Assembly: GCA_022432975.1 (NCBI GenBank)
Contig: CM039509.1
Location: forward strand, 26,748,510-26,812,509
DNA from: Begonia masoniana
Lineage: Eukaryota > Streptophyta > Magnoliopsida > Cucurbitales > Begoniaceae
Reading direction: 5' to 3'
DNA: 64,000 nucleotides
The notes beneath the pieces are model-generated. The model was given only the letters and a program-made list of their open reading frames with translations, searched no databases and was not told where the DNA came from. A program made the translations under genes and the position numbers. How positions within the stretch are numbered: position 1 is the stretch's first letter; the number at the start of each line of letters is the position of its first letter. Shown here in pieces: positions 12,226 to 24,788 of the stretch.

Positions 12226-13097
12226 CTAAGATTCGTCGTTCCCCGGAGAAATCTCATAATCCACTTCACGGCCCTCCCAATGATGTCTTCCCGGATTTGA
12301 AAGATATCTACTCACCATTCCAACGGAGTACGCTATATCGGGTCTTGTGCAAACCATAGCGTACATCAAACTACCAACTACCGAAGAATACAGAATGTTC
12401 TTCATAGACAACTTCTCATCATCGATAGAAGGACAATGATTATGACTAAACTTAAAGTGGGAAGCAAGAGGAACACTCACTGCTTTAGCTTTATCCATGT
12501 TGAATCGTCGAAGAACTTTCTCAATGTACTTTTCTTACGACAAATGCAATTTCTTGGCATCTCGATCATGGATGACTTGAATCCCAAGGATTTGACGTGC
12601 CGGTCCCAAATCTTTCATAGCAAACGAGTCACTCAAAGTCCCTTTTAGCTCATTGATTCTTGAAATGTTCCTTCCAACAATCAACATATCATCGACATAG
12701 AGCAAAGAATAATAAAATAACCATCAGAGAATTTTCGCACAAAAACACAATGATCGGTTTTGTTCATCTTGTACCCATGTTCAAGCATTACCGAACTAAA
12801 CTTGCGATACCATTGTCGTGGCGCTTGTTTCAAACCGTAAAGACTCTTTACCAATTTGCAAACATAGCCTTCTTTCATCTTTTCTTGGAAACCCTCCAAT
12901 TGCTCCATGTATATCTCTTCTTGTAAGTCCCCCTGAAGAAAAGCCGTCTTCACATCCATTTGTTCAACCTCTAGGTTAAGACTAGCGGCTAAACCAAAAA
13001 CAACATGAATGGATTGCATTTTGACTACGGGAGCAAAAATCTCGCCAAAATCAATACCTTTTCTTTGCGAGAAGCCTCTAACTACCAACCGAGATTT
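12226..13097 (-). pseudogene. CopT unit 2 reverse transcriptase, C-terminal part
   Basis: The same domain as unit 1, with private damage. A 1-bp deletion near 12705 shifts the frame at the catalytic YVDD position. A 1-bp insertion near 12270 breaks the SNPGRHHWE segment. The shared TAA is at 12535-12537. Confidence 0.92.
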
Positions 13098-13925
13098 CTA
13101 TCGAGGTTGTGAAGTATGTTCATCTTGCTTCACTCGATACACCCATCTATTTTTCAAAGCCTTCTTGCCTTTAGGCAACTTTATTAGCTCGAAAGTGTTA
13201 TTCTCACGAAGGGATTGCAACTCATCCTCCATGGCATCCATCCATTCCTTTTTGTTTTCATCTTCCAATGCTTCTTGAAAGCTCTCGGGTTCTCCTCCAT
13301 CGGTGAGAAATACATACTCATGTGATTGGTACCTAACCGAAGGACGTCTCTCACGAGTAGACCGCCTTGGTTCATTAGAAGAAATGAATTCTTCAACATT
13401 TTCATTTTCTTGCTCATTGGCATTTTCAACATTAGCTTGAACGCTAGAATCAACATCAACATCAACAAAATCATTAGTATTTAAAGGATTACCCATATGT
13501 AAATCCATACCTTGATTCTCAATTGGGACATAGTCGGTGATTATCGGGGTAGGAGCAATTGGAATTGGATCCATGTCAACCATCTCTTCATTTGCTTGAG
13601 TAGAATCAACCTTGTCCACCTTGTCGATATCTTCAATGGTATAATCCTCCATGAATACAACATCTCGACTACGAACAAGCTTCCTATTAATCGGATCAAA
13701 GAATTGATATCCAAACTCATCAAGACCACAGCCAACAAACACACACTTCTTGGTCTTGTCATCCAACTTTGACCTCTCATCTTTGGGAACATGCACGTAA
13801 GCCATACACCCAAATACCCGTAGATGATCATAAGAGACATCTTTACCACTCCAAACACGGTTCGGCACATCAAAATTCAAGGGAACACATGGTGTGAGGT
13901 TTAACACATGTACAACCGTACTCAA
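13098..13925 (-). pseudogene. CopT unit 2 integrase C-terminus to RT start
   Basis: 275-codon frame from STVVHVLNLTPCVPL (integrase C-terminal region) to the shared TAG at 13098-13100 in the RT start. It is separated from the upstream frame by a private 1-bp deletion near 13937 in a run of A (unit 1 keeps the frame). Sequence is otherwise practically identical to unit 1. Confidence 0.92.
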
Positions 13926-15148
13926 TGCTTCACCCCAAAATATCTAGGCAATTTTGCTTGTGAAAGCGAACACCTCACCCTTTCCACCAATGTCCTATTC
14001 ATTCTTTCGGCCAACTCATTCAATTGTGGTGTTTTCGGAGGCGACTTTTGATGACGAATACCTTGTTCTAGACAATACTCATCAAAAGGTCCAATGTACT
14101 CACCCCCATTATCCGTTCGAATACACTTCAACTTTTTTCCAATTTCCCTCTCGACCGAAGCTTGAAACACTTTAAATGTATCTAGCACTTGATCTTTCGT
14201 CTTTAATGTATAGGCCCAAACCTTTCGAGAATGATCATCGATAAAGGTTACAAAGTAGTACGCACCACCAAGTGATCTTGACTTCATCGGCCCACACACA
14301 TCGGAATGTACCAAGTCTAGTAACTCCGACTTTCTTTTCGATTCGGATGATCTAAACGACACCCGTCTTTGTTTTCCAGCCAAACAATGTAAACACCTTT
14401 TTAAGTGCACATTTGAAACCCCACATAACACATTCTTCTTAGCCAACATAGCCAATCCTTTCTCACTTATATGAGCCAAGCGCTTGTGCCACAACTCAGA
14501 AGAAGTATCATTTTCACAAGTGTTGATGCAACACTTGGATATCCCAAACCGGACGACATATAAATTCGAACGCCGCTTGCCTTTTGCAACAACCATCAAT
14601 CCCTTTTTAAGCTTCCATTCATCACTCGAAAAAGAATTGCAAAAGCATTCATCATCCAACCTTCCAACTGACAAAAGATTGAAGCGAATATCAGGAATAT
14701 GCTTAACACCTTTGAGAACAAGAGTAGTGCCATTAGTTGTCTCAACACAAACGTCACCTATTCTGACTACTTTAGCTTGACCACTATTGTCCATACGAAC
14801 AATACCAAAATCACCAACCTCATATGTTGAGAAAAGATCTCGTCGTGAGGTAGCATGAGTAGAAGCACCACTATCCACGATCCAATCCATCTCATCACAA
14901 GATACATTAACATTCTCAACATCATTATCACAAACAATAAGAAAATCATCTACAATAGCAACATCATCATGATTTTTACCTTCTTTGTTATTGAGGGTGG
15001 TGGCGGTATTGTTGTTTTTCTTTTTGTTCTCATTTTTCAACTTTCGACAATGTTTCTTTATATGACCCTTCAAACCACAATGATGACACTCAATGTTTGC
15101 CCACCTATTGGAAGATCCACGTGATGTGCTGACGATCACTCGAATCAC
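13922..15148 (-). pseudogene. CopT unit 2 zinc knuckle-protease-integrase
   Basis: 408-codon frame holding the CCHC knuckle (CHHCGLKGHIKKHC), protease DSGAS, integrase zinc domain and core (HSDVCGP, RTDNGGEY, AERMNRT). A private 1-bp insertion near 15129 disconnects it from gag, and the deletion near 13937 truncates it. Confidence 0.92.
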
Positions 15149-15773
15149 GACATTGACTCCTCCCCCTCGATTCTGTAACCAACACTTCGGATTGTGAAGA
15201 AGAACCTTGTGCCTTTCGTCTCATCTCTTCATTTAACACACTGCTCTTGACTAAATCCATTGAGATAACACCATTAGGAGCTGAATTCGACAACGTCGTT
15301 CTAAAAGTCTCCCATGAGTTAGGCAAAGTACCAAGGAGCTATAAACCTTGTATCTCATCATCAAATGTAAGTTTCATTGCGGCCAATTGATTAATGATTC
15401 ATTGAAAAGTATTCAAGTGGTCGGTAATCGAAGAACCACCTTGATACCTTAAGGACATCATTTGCTTGATCAAAAATAACTTATTATTTTCAGTCTTCCT
15501 CTCATACAATTCTTCAAGTTTAGACCAAAGAGTACGAGCATGAGAAATCGATATCACATGATTCAAAACATTGTCATCAACCCATTGACGAATGTAACCA
15601 CATACTTGTCTATGCAACAAATTCCACTCATCATCACTTTTGTCCTCGGGTTTGTCCGTAGAAAACACCGGCAAGTGAAAACCTTTAACATAGAGCAAGT
15701 CCTCCATTTTAGCCTTCCAAATATTGTAATTAGATCCATTCAAGCTCACCATTCTAGATGTATTAGTCTCCAT
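15105..15773 (-). pseudogene. CopT unit 2 gag
   Basis: Gag from ATG at 15773 ([14 protein letters not shown]), open through [14 protein letters not shown], where unit 1 is frameshifted, to LNTFQ. It is then broken by the two stops shared with unit 1 (near 15403 and 15341), and continues as MPNSWETFRTTLSNS to the private frameshift near 15129. Confidence 0.9.
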
Positions 15774-15797
15774 CCTTATACCCAAATCAAAACCTCT

Positions 15798-15808
15798 CTC
15801 TGATACCA
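15798..15808 (-). other. CopT unit 2 primer-binding site
   Basis: Minus-strand TGGTATCAGAG next to the LTR-R terminus at 15812, identical in sequence and spacing to unit 1. Confidence 0.93.
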
Positions 15809-15811
15809 CTT

Positions 15812-16478
15812 TGATGGGAAAGTGTTCATCGCAACGGAAGTTTGTATCAAAAATCTTTCCCAATTAACCAAGTATAAGAGTAATTGAACAACTAACAATA
15901 AGATCACATCCACAATGCAAGACACATTTTAGCGTGGAAAACCTCTCAAAACAAGAGTAAAAACCACGTGACCCGTGTAGCCCGCTTAACAATCCACTAT
16001 AATCAATATGGATACAATCAAGGTTCTCTCTAGATCATCAAACTAGAGGCATACAACATTTTCATCAAGCAACAATCTTGACAATCAACAAGGCACAAGA
16101 GCATCAAACAAGAAGAAATTGAAAAGGGTTACCCAAAAACTACTATTCTATTTTTCCTTTGTCGGACAGACTTAGAAGCCTTAAAAACCGATCTCCACCG
16201 TTCAGAATGTAGCCCCAGATATTACAAACAAGCTGTCAAAATTACAAGCCGATCTAACGGTGGAAACTCCAGTAAACACGATTCTTCTCCAGCTGCTACA
16301 GTCAAATCCGAAAATGGATTTGGTTTTCTCTCTTATATCTTCACTCTTGTAATATGAATTAACCCACACATAAACCCTAGATATCACTAGAGGTTCTAAA
16401 CATGTCATTTAAGACATGGGCCTAAAATCAAGGACACATCAAGTTGGGCCCTTCCAACTAGGAGGAAAAAACCTAACA
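15812..16478 (-). repeat. CopT LTR-R (5' LTR of the array)
   Basis: 667-bp LTR followed by CATAA (16479-16483), matching the duplication left of LTR-L. It is the 5' LTR of the minus-strand array and would carry the promoter for unit 2. Confidence 0.95.
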
Positions 16479-16483
16479 CATAA

Positions 16484-16989
16484 CACAGGGGACAGATTGA
16501 CTAGGGCATCAGCCATCACGATGCAGTTTTGATGCTCCTTGTTTGGTTTGTCATGAGGATTGAAGATCGTTGTTCTTTGCGGTCTTGGTATAGCCAAAAG
16601 ATGACATGTCGTCGGTAAGATTCCCATTGTTCAATGGCAGAGCTCAAGGAGTCATACAGACGTTCAATTCAGCTTCCTTTCCTTTTCTACGAGGCTACGT
16701 TAGAAAATGAAAGGTCACCAACAAACGTGGGTTTGAAAATTTTTGAATTTTTATGTCTGCTTTTTGATACCCTTCTTATAGATTGTTTTTAGCTGATTGG
16801 ACGATTGCATGATGTATCTGATTAGGTGCGAAAAATTATTGAGGGTGTTGAAATTCTTTCATTTAAAAGGTTTTTTTTTTTTTAAATACTTCTTAAAGAA
16901 TTACTAGGTTCAAATTCTTTCCTTAAAGAATTTATTTTATTTTATTTTATTTTGTAATGTACTTCTTAAAGAATCCTTGGATTAGAGAT
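16484..16989. other. Unassigned sequence right of CopT
   Basis: This continues the sequence interrupted by CopT at 6273. I see no recognisable domain; a minus-strand ORF at 16439-16627 overlaps the LTR and is not supported. A run of T and a TTTTA repeat sit near 16868-16955. Confidence 0.4.
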
Positions 16990-18380
16990 GAAAAATGAAC
17001 AGGTTAGCTCGCTATCTTGCTCGATCGACTCAACACTGTAGCGGGCTAGACACTGTAGTGGGCTTATTAGACTCGCCTCGTTGGGCTCTCTATACTTGTT
17101 AGGTTCGACTCGTCTAACTCGTTAGACTCCATGAGTCGAACTTTTTATAGTTAGCTTGGCTTAGTCAGCTTATTTAACATTCTATTTATAATGATATTCG
17201 TATAATACTTTTTATTAGATCATCTCAATAATTATTTCCTTAAATACATATCATTTTATATATTAATAAAATAATTTTGTTAACTAAAAGACTAACTTTT
17301 TTATTTTGACATTATAATAATACATAATTTTTATATTTAAAATATTTAAAAATATACATTGCATTTATATAAATGAAAATATTTATGTATGTTTATTTCA
17401 TTAGACACGGCTCGTAAAGAACCCTTAGGCTTGTTTGGCCAGCTCTAGAGATAACAAACGAGTGGCCGAGCCTAAAAAATTATGGTTCACCGAGTTTAGC
17501 AAGTTAAACGAGTCTAACGAGATTAACGACCTCAACAAATCGAGCCTAACGAGCCGCACAAAAAAAAAAAAAAAAACCTGAGTTGCCTCGCGAGCCAATG
17601 TTAAACGAGTCGAGCCAGCTAAACAAGTCTTAACGAGCCGAGCCTAACAAACTACACATATATAAATATTTTGAATTTATATAAATGTAATGTATATTTC
17701 TAAAAAAAATAATTATTCAAATTATAATAATTATTTATTCTTATAATGTCAAAATATAATAGTTAATTATTCAGTTAACAAAATTGTTTTATTAATGTAT
17801 AAAATGACATGTATTTAGGGAAAATATTATTTGAGATTATCTAATAAAAAATATCACACAAATATCATTATAAATATTTGATAGTTGCATCATTACAAGT
17901 TTTACACATACTAACTTGGTTGACACATATTTAAATTGTCAATCATTTGCAATTAAGGTGACAAACGAGCTGACCGAGCCAAGCCAATCCTAAAAAGTTC
18001 GACTCACTGAGCCTAATGAGTTAAATGAGCCTAGCGAGGCCAACGAGAAAAGCCAGCTCAAAAAAAAAAGTTTAACCTGAGTCAATTCGTGAGCCAAAGT
18101 TAAACAAGTCGAGCAGAGCCAAGCCCACTACAGTACCGAGCCAGCCTCGCCAGCCCACTCATTTGTAATCTTTAGCCAGCTTAGTTCGACTTGTTTAACA
18201 TTAGCTTGTGATCCAACTCAGATTGAAATTTTTTTGTTTGGCTCATTACGCTCATTAGACTCGTTTCGTTTAATTCGCTAAACTCGGTGAGCCAGATTTT
18301 TTCAGCCTCAGATCGACAAACTCGTTTGTTATCTCTACCAACCATCAATAAACCATGCACTTGATTCATTATCTAGCACT
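16990..18380. repeat. Fold-back repeat with GAGCC-rich arms and AT-rich cores
   Basis: Clusters of GAGCC / GGCTC motifs (16994-17165, 17401-17660, 17936-18350) alternate with two AT-rich cores (about 17166-17400 and 17650-17885). The second core is the reverse complement of the first over more than 200 bp with moderate divergence. The block 17440-17640 also pairs with 18170-18360 in inverted orientation. The layout fits two inverted copies of a non-autonomous terminal-inverted-repeat element, or one fold-back element. The family is not identified. A minus-strand ORF at 18181-18369 lies in the repeat and is not a gene. Confidence 0.7.
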
Positions 18381-18489
18381 TTTTGTAAATTGAATTATAT
18401 ACCTTTTTTTTAGCATCGTTTAATATACAAGCAAAATCAATTTAATTGTCTTGCACTTCAATTTCTTCATTTTACTTCATGATTGTCCT

Positions 18490-20103
18490 CGTAAAATAAA
18501 TTTGATTTAGATGCCCAAGGAATAAGATTATAATCATTTAGTGATTTTCCCATGCTTTGAAGAATACTATTAATGTGAGCCAGTACTTTGGATGTGATGA
18601 CATTTGAAGGTAAATTAGAAGTAATGTAATCTTTAGATAGTTATTCTTTGTAGGTATTCCAAAGATTGCTTTGGTTACTTGGCTGACAATAAACAAGAAG
18701 AGTAGCAAAAAGCCTTTGCAAAATGAAAGACATTTAAAATGTTGTTGTTTCTTGCATAGAAGAAGTTATGTAATCATCATCTTGTAATAAGTCATGCAAG
18801 AGAGTTGATTCACGAAATATGTTCACTAAAGTCCTGTGAACAATTGTTCAGTACTCAAAAGAAGTCGAACCCCTGGTGTGATTTAAAAGCAAATACAAAT
18901 AATAATGTTTCCCTTCCACAGGACTGACAGAAACAACTCTACTAATAGACTTTCCTTTCTTTATGAGTTCCCAAATTCTATCACATTTATTCCATGTATA
19001 ATACTCCAGAAATTTCTTGTATAGTATGCTTCTTCCATAAAAACCATGCATCATGTGTTTGAGAATTATAGTATATAATTCTATGCATCATGTGTTTGAT
19101 AACGAGGATAAGAATTCTTTCCCATGCTCTGTAACTATGCAAAAAGATTTTGGATAATTATTTTTACACTTACCTTCCTTAGACATACATATATTTGTGG
19201 GATTTTCTGTACCATAAAAACCATGCATCATGTATTTGAGAATTATAGTATATAAATGAGAAACTTTTTCAAGGTCAGACAATTCTGCAGAAACAAAGTC
19301 ATCATATGAGTCTGGAGACAAAATATTTGAATTGTATTCCAAGATGAAAAGAAAGTATGCATGAGGAAATCCACGTTTTTGGAGTTCTATGACATATACA
19401 TGTGATGCAACCAGTCCAAATATTTGATGCTTAAAATTTAAGTTTTAAGTCTTCTACTTTTGCCCTAAAAACACGTGCTATTAAATCAGGTCTATTAGGT
19501 GCTTCTTCAAAAGGAAGCAAGTCTGATTTTATTTTTGGCCAGTTTGGATTGCATGTTATCTTTAAAAAGATATCTAGTTTTCGAAATCTTTGCACCAATG
19601 TCATTGCATCCATATAACATTTTGCATGTCCTTGGGCCTCCTATAAATGTAGTTGGCAATAAAATTTTTTGGCCAACATTTGTGGCCGATCTCGCCAGCA
19701 TGAATACTATCCACTATACTTTGATACAGTTCTGAGTAGATTTTATTTGGTTCGTGTGGAAGAAATCCAATATTGTTTGTTTCAATCTTTACGTACATAT
19801 CGACAATATATTGTTGGAGCAGTCGTCCTTATTATAATAAACATGAAAAATCTTCTTGTCTAATTTGCAATTTATAGGAATAATATTTACGACAGGAGAC
19901 AATATATCTAAGACAATATAAATTTAACAAAAAAAAGGGATCAGTAACTCTTTGGGTGTTGGAAAATGTAGAATGTTTGAAGAAAATTGAGCACTTTGAT
20001 TTGGGCCTAAGCGACGATCTATTCAGGGAATTCCTTGATACTATCCAGTCTCTCCATGAGAAAATAATTAAAGGGTATTAAAAGGGATCATAACAACCAT
20101 AAT
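18490..20103 (-). pseudogene. Helitron Rep/helicase-like protein, middle part
   Basis: Minus-strand fragments in the order of a plant Helitron polyprotein: YSYKLQIR near 19870, a YVKIET..ELYQSIVDSIHAGE block (19640-19800), FIGGPR, DAMTLVQRF and ITCNPNWPKIK (19431-19613), GFPHAY near 19355-19372, a PTNICMSKEGKCKNNYPKSF block (19140-19210), LLLNHTRGSTSFEY (18848-18900), and LLVYCQPSN with INSILQSMGKSLNDYNLIP down to about 18500. The Rep motif normally reads HAH (HUH endonuclease); here the second His is Tyr (19355-19363). Many stops are present. A stretch of about 40 bp is duplicated (19036-19075 and 19217-19256). The N-terminal part continues at 44122 beyond GypA and GypB1. Confidence 0.88.
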
Positions 20104-22226
20104 TGTAAGGCCCCAGGTTTTTTCTAAACTCAGTTCGTTACTCATAAACCCGAACATAACTAGGAAATTTCGGACCAAATATAAAACTTCGCTCGAAAGT
20201 CAAATTTGAACGTTTTGCTAAAAACACAAAAACTTGCAACGGAAAATCTTTGAGCAAAGCAAAGTTAAGCAAAACTATAAAACAGTGTTCGAATAATCAG
20301 TTAAAAATATTAAGAAAAGAATTCGGCCGGAAGAGATGAAGACTTACGCGTGAAATACTTAAAGTTCATAAAAGTCAAACACATCATCCGCTGAACGAAG
20401 TCAACGAAAAGGGCAGAAATAAAACCGAAGGTTTCCACCGATGACGTCAGCCGGATGAATCGTTCATCCAACCTCTGCCGATCCAAAACGACAAGTTTTG
20501 CTACTCGCATTTACCGATGACGTATGCAAGATGATTCGTTCATCCAGGCTCTGCCAATCACAAGACGACAAATCTTTTACTCACGTCTTCCGAAAGAACA
20601 AACTGCGTATACCGATCACAAAACGACAAAACTTCTACTACATCATCCGATAGGTTTAATACCCGACATTCACCAATCACTAAACGACAAAACTTCTACT
20701 GAAGACATCTTCCGGTGACGTCAGTCGGGTGATTCAATCCTCCAACATCCGCCGGTGGACAAAACACCCAACTTCTATCAATAGACAACATCTACCGGTA
20801 GAGAACAGAGCAACATTTCAACTATTCTTTTGCTATGTTACACAACTCTAACTATAGAAAGGAATTTGTTTACTTCACTGAAACCATTCAAAACCAACCC
20901 AAATTCTTACATTTACTCAAAAATCCAGTAAGAGCTACGTTAAAACCAACTGAGTGTTATTATCAGAAAAGTCTCACCAACGTATTCAAAAACATTAATA
21001 CCACTTCTGTTATTAGAAAACTCAACAAAACTTAAAATGAACCATGGTTCACTAAACCTTCTCATCTACTGACACCAGTTAAACTGCCTCATTAGAATCA
21101 CCAATCCGTGGCATTGAAGTGCTCCCCCAATAGCCTAACCCTCAACATGTTCAGAGAACACACCTTCTGATGCTTCTTCACCTACATCACAAAACTCATC
21201 TATTAGCCTAATGCTAAGTAAGTAAAGCAATAATAAAATGGAATGCTGAAACATAAATTCCTAAACATGCTGTTTCTACTTTCTCATCTCAGTTGCATAT
21301 GCATTCGTTTCTGATCTGATCCCCCTGTGAAATTGGGAGTTGGATCACTTCTCCCAAAGTCATACATCCTCTCTCTTGATTAAGGGGCGGATTAGTTCCC
21401 TTAACAACTGTTCAGATCCCCCTGTGAAATTGGGGTTTGGATCATTTCCCCCAAAGTCATACATCCTCTCTCTTGATTAAGGGGCGGATTAGTTCCCTTT
21501 ACAACTGTTACAGTCTGTTCATTTCTTACCATGCCATTTCATGTAAATTCATTTTCCCATAATTTTCAAAATATGATGCATGACATACAAATACATTCAA
21601 GCATGCACAATCCTACTGTTTTGTGATGTAGGCCCGAAGGCAAAAGCATACTATACTTACCTGGTCTCCGGGAAATCGCTCGGCTGTAAGTTGCTTTAGA
21701 AGCTCACACACCTAGAGTCACAACAGAGCATCAATCAAACTCTCACTAAGCTCTACCAGAAATCAACCAGAAATTTAAGGAAACTAGTTTGAAACCCTGC
21801 TACTCGTGCATTCCCATTTATCACCAATAACCCGAATCTACTCTCACTCGCAGCATCCTAGAAATCCTCACATTGCAATTCCTTGGTCATCTAACTACTA
21901 AGACATAAGAAAATGAGGAAAACGTACCTAGGTTGAAGGAAAATCGGGCGAGGGAATCGCCTAGAGGGTTCTGCTGCAGAGCTGAAGGCTGAAAGAGAAA
22001 TGGTAAGCTGGATAGTGGCGGCTTTAGTGTATTAATCACAAAGCCTCTTTCCTTAAATAGGTTATCCATTATATCTCTCAATTTACCATTATGCCCTTAC
22101 TTAGTAACTCATTAACCTAATTAATATTTCCCTCAATTTTTTCCACAACATGCTTACTATTAAATAACGGAATAGATACTATTAAATAACGGAATAGAAA
22201 TTGGTTTAATAGAACCGGGTGTTACA
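20104..22226 (-). repeat. GypA 3' LTR
   Basis: 2123 bp. Minus-strand start TGTAACACCCGG, end CCTTACA. It contains TGACGTCA-type repeats and CATCnnCCGAT motifs (20390-20800), paired hairpins (21333-21500), a candidate microexon (21661-21711) and a TATTTAA box near 22050. The conserved small ORF at 21887-22081 recurs in the other copies as part of the leader and is not evidence of a protein. Confidence 0.95.
21333..21404 (-). other. Paired hairpins in GypA LTR
   Basis: Two perfect 7-bp stems with 11-nt loops: TTGGGAG/CTCCCAA at 21333-21339 and 21351-21357, and TTAAGGG/CCCTTAA at 21380-21386 and 21398-21404. On the sense (minus) strand both loops contain an ATCC core. The pair is repeated once more about 90 bp downstream, and in the other GypA LTR. 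Confidence 0.8.
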
Positions 22227-22261
22227 ATCTACCCTCCTTAAAAGAATTTTATCCCCAAAAT

Positions 22262-23346
22262 TCAGTACCTGAACAGTTCTGGATGTTGGTCCATCATGTC
22301 CTGCTGGCGCTCCCAAGTTGTCTCCTCCACATTCTGGTTGTGCCATAAGACTTTTACTAATGGAACTTCTTTGTTGCGCTGCACCTTCACTGCATAGTCT
22401 AGGATTTTCACTGGTTTCTCCTCATAGGTAAGGGTAGGATGAATTTCAATGTTCTGCTGTTCCACAATCTGTGATGGATCTCGTACACACTTCTTCAACA
22501 TAGATACATGGAACACATTATGGATTCCTTCCATAGAGGTGGGTAGATGTAACTCGTAAGCTGCCTTCCCGATCTTTTTTAAGATTAAAAAGGGGCCAAT
22601 AAATCTGGGGTTCAACTTGCCTCTCTTACCAAATCTCAAAACTCCCTTGAATGGTGATACCTTAAGAAAGACTTCATCACCTACCTCAAACTCCAATTCT
22701 CTACGTCTTTTATCAGCATAGCTTTTATGTCGGCTCTGAACTGTCAAAATTCGCTGGCGGATGATGGCAACCTTCTCAACAGTTTGTTGCACAATGTCAG
22801 GACCAAGCAACTGTACTTCACCAACTTCATCCCAGTACAAAGGTGATCTACATTTTTGCCCATACAAGGCCTCATAAGGTGCCATTCCTATTGTTGCCTG
22901 AAAACTGTTATTATAGGAAAACTCTACCAGTGACAAATATTCACTCCCAGATCCTTGAAAATCTAAAACACATGCACGGAGCATATCTTCTAAGGTATGA
23001 ATAGTTCTCTCGGATTGTCCATCTATTTGAGGGTGAAAGGCTGTGCTAAAGTTGAGCTGTGTTTCCATAGCCTTGTGAAAACTTTTCCAAAACTTAGATG
23101 TGAATCGAGAATCTCGGTCTGAAACTATGGTACCTAGAACTCCATGTAACCTAACAATTTCTTGCACATACAAATCAGCAAGCTGATCCATCGAGTATGT
23201 CATCTTCGTTGGCAGAAAGTGGGCAGATTTAGTTAATCGATCAACTATTACCCAGATTGCATCATGTCTCTTTGCTGTTCTAGGAAATACCACAACAAAG
23301 TCCATTGTTATTTGTTTCCATTTCCATTCAAGAACTGGTAAAGGTT
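22262..23346 (-). pseudogene. GypA integrase core and chromodomain-like C-terminus
   Basis: About 360 codons after the nested D2. Integrase core: first Asp in ITMDFVVVFP, second in VSDRDSRFTS, Glu in DGQSERTIHTLE. Then the GPY-type region (NPRFIGPFLILKKIG), VFHVSMLKKC, and a chromodomain-like end (LVKVLWHNQNVEETTWER, HPELF). Such C-termini are typical of chromoviruses and may steer integration to heterochromatin (family knowledge). This part is free of stops, and the frame joins to 27216 when D2 and one duplication are discounted. Confidence 0.95.
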
Positions 23347-23799
23347 GTAATTGTAACAACCCCCGGCCAGGAGCCGTCACGTGTTCATATTCTTTCATTA
23401 ATCGTTTGCTTGACTTTTTCTATTATTACATTCACTTACTATCTCTCAACAGACTTTCACATTTAACATATACTTTTTTTTAAACTGGTAATAGAAACGC
23501 AGAACCATTAAGGAAGACGAACCCTCTCGTGCCCGACTTCCCACGCCTCGTCGGCTCAACCTTCACAGAGTCGAGCGACTAGACTCGATCATTGGCTTCT
23601 TGACAATTTCGGGAAAAGAGGAGGTGCCCTCAATTCTCTTAACTTAATACCACTCGGGTTTGCATGGGTTGCATGTGTTGACAACCCTCAGAAATTTAGT
23701 CGTCCGGTCATCACGTGCAGTACGCGTGACTCGCTTAACATCGCCTAAAGGAGACATCTTCCGGTGGGCACGTGGTCTCGCGTGCTAAATTAAAACTCA

Positions 23800-24150
23800 T
23801 CCGGTCGCTAATCGACAAAACACATTTTACATCTTCCGGTCGCTAAACGACAAAACACATTTTACAGTCTTCCGGTCGCTAAGCGACAAAACACATTTTA
23901 CATCTTCCGTGACGTCATCCGGAAGACTAAACCATCAAACACTACCCTTCGGCATCTGCCGATGAACGTCAGCCGGAAGACTAAACCATTAACAACTATG
24001 CTTTCGGCATCTGCCGGATGACGTCAGCCGGAAGACTAAACATTAACAACTTTGGCATCTTCCGATGACGTCAGCCGGAAGACTAAACCATCAAACATTA
24101 TTCTTTCGGCATCTGCCGATGACATCAGCCGGAAGACTACCTCTTCCAGC
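23800..24150. repeat. TGACGTCA-bearing tandem repeats in LTR-D2
   Basis: Three copies of a roughly 33-bp unit (core TTCCGGTCGCTAAACGACA) are followed by four to five copies of a roughly 50-55-bp unit with core GATGACGTCAGCCGGAAGAC. Some copies keep the TGACGTCA or TGACGTCAGC core; others are mutated. Plant bZIP factors bind such cores (general knowledge); regulation here is untested. Confidence 0.75.
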
Positions 24151-24788
24151 TTCCGTCTTACGGTAGAGAACTCTAAATCATCAAATGACTCCTTCCAACA
24201 GAAAGAAAACACAACTCATTCAAAATGCATATAGCGGAAGACTTAGACAACAGACCATTTATAAATCCATATAAGCATTCCCCTGACTCAGTGATCCACT
24301 AGACAGTTCAAACTCAACGTTTTAAAATAATCTCATCCTACTTAAACTACCATATTCTTTAACATACTGTAACATAAGAGTCTTAACCAGGGGTCATAAA
24401 TCGCCTCTCCAGTCCCGCACCTGTCACCTTGAGCATCCTCCACGCAACCAGCCTTAAGCATGCATCCTCTTTGCACAGACATCCTCACATGAACCTTCTT
24501 CACCTACACCATAGGTTTAACTATAAGCCTAATGCTTAGTAAGGATGCATGCTGACAGATATACATGAGATACACAGATTTAAGAGACATAAGTTCATAA
24601 CCATTCATCATCCGTGTTCATCTTTATCAGTTACATAACATGTATTAAGGCAGGGAACGAGGGAGGAAGACAGGGGTACATAGTCATTTGCCTATCGCGG
24701 CAGTCCATACATAATCATTTGCCTATCGCGGCAATCATGATACATCACTCCGGCCGTCCCCAGTGGGATAGCATACATATCATTAACT

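Larger units (their letters stand above)
6274..16478 (-). mobile_element. Tandem Copia array CopT (three LTRs, two internal regions)
   Basis: Order in plus coordinates: LTR-L 6274-6946, internal 6947-11044, LTR-M 11045-11711, internal 11712-15811, LTR-R 15812-16478. The termini on the minus strand are TGTTAGG and CCCATCA. CATAA at 6269-6273 and 16479-16483 flanks the whole array once; neither side of LTR-M has a duplication. Each internal region has its own primer-binding site and purine tract. The two internal regions are nearly identical and share stop codons. The Gag-zinc knuckle-protease-integrase-RT-RNase H order and the RT sequence fit a Tnt1/Tork-like Copia lineage (lineage is inference). 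Confidence 0.95.

Noticed and set aside
13098..15773. Independent second Copia insertion next to the first
   Set aside because: No target duplication around LTR-M, a mosaic LTR-M and shared stops favour unequal recombination.
16439..16627. 62-codon ORF at the right border of the Copia array
   Set aside because: It spans the LTR end and the target duplication, so it is a chance junction.
21887..22081. Conserved 64-codon ORF seen three times (also 34805-34999, 53697-53891)
   Set aside because: The three are copies of one LTR, or of its duplicate, so identity is by descent; the related GypC and F leaders do not keep it. It could still be a short leader ORF, but nothing supports that.
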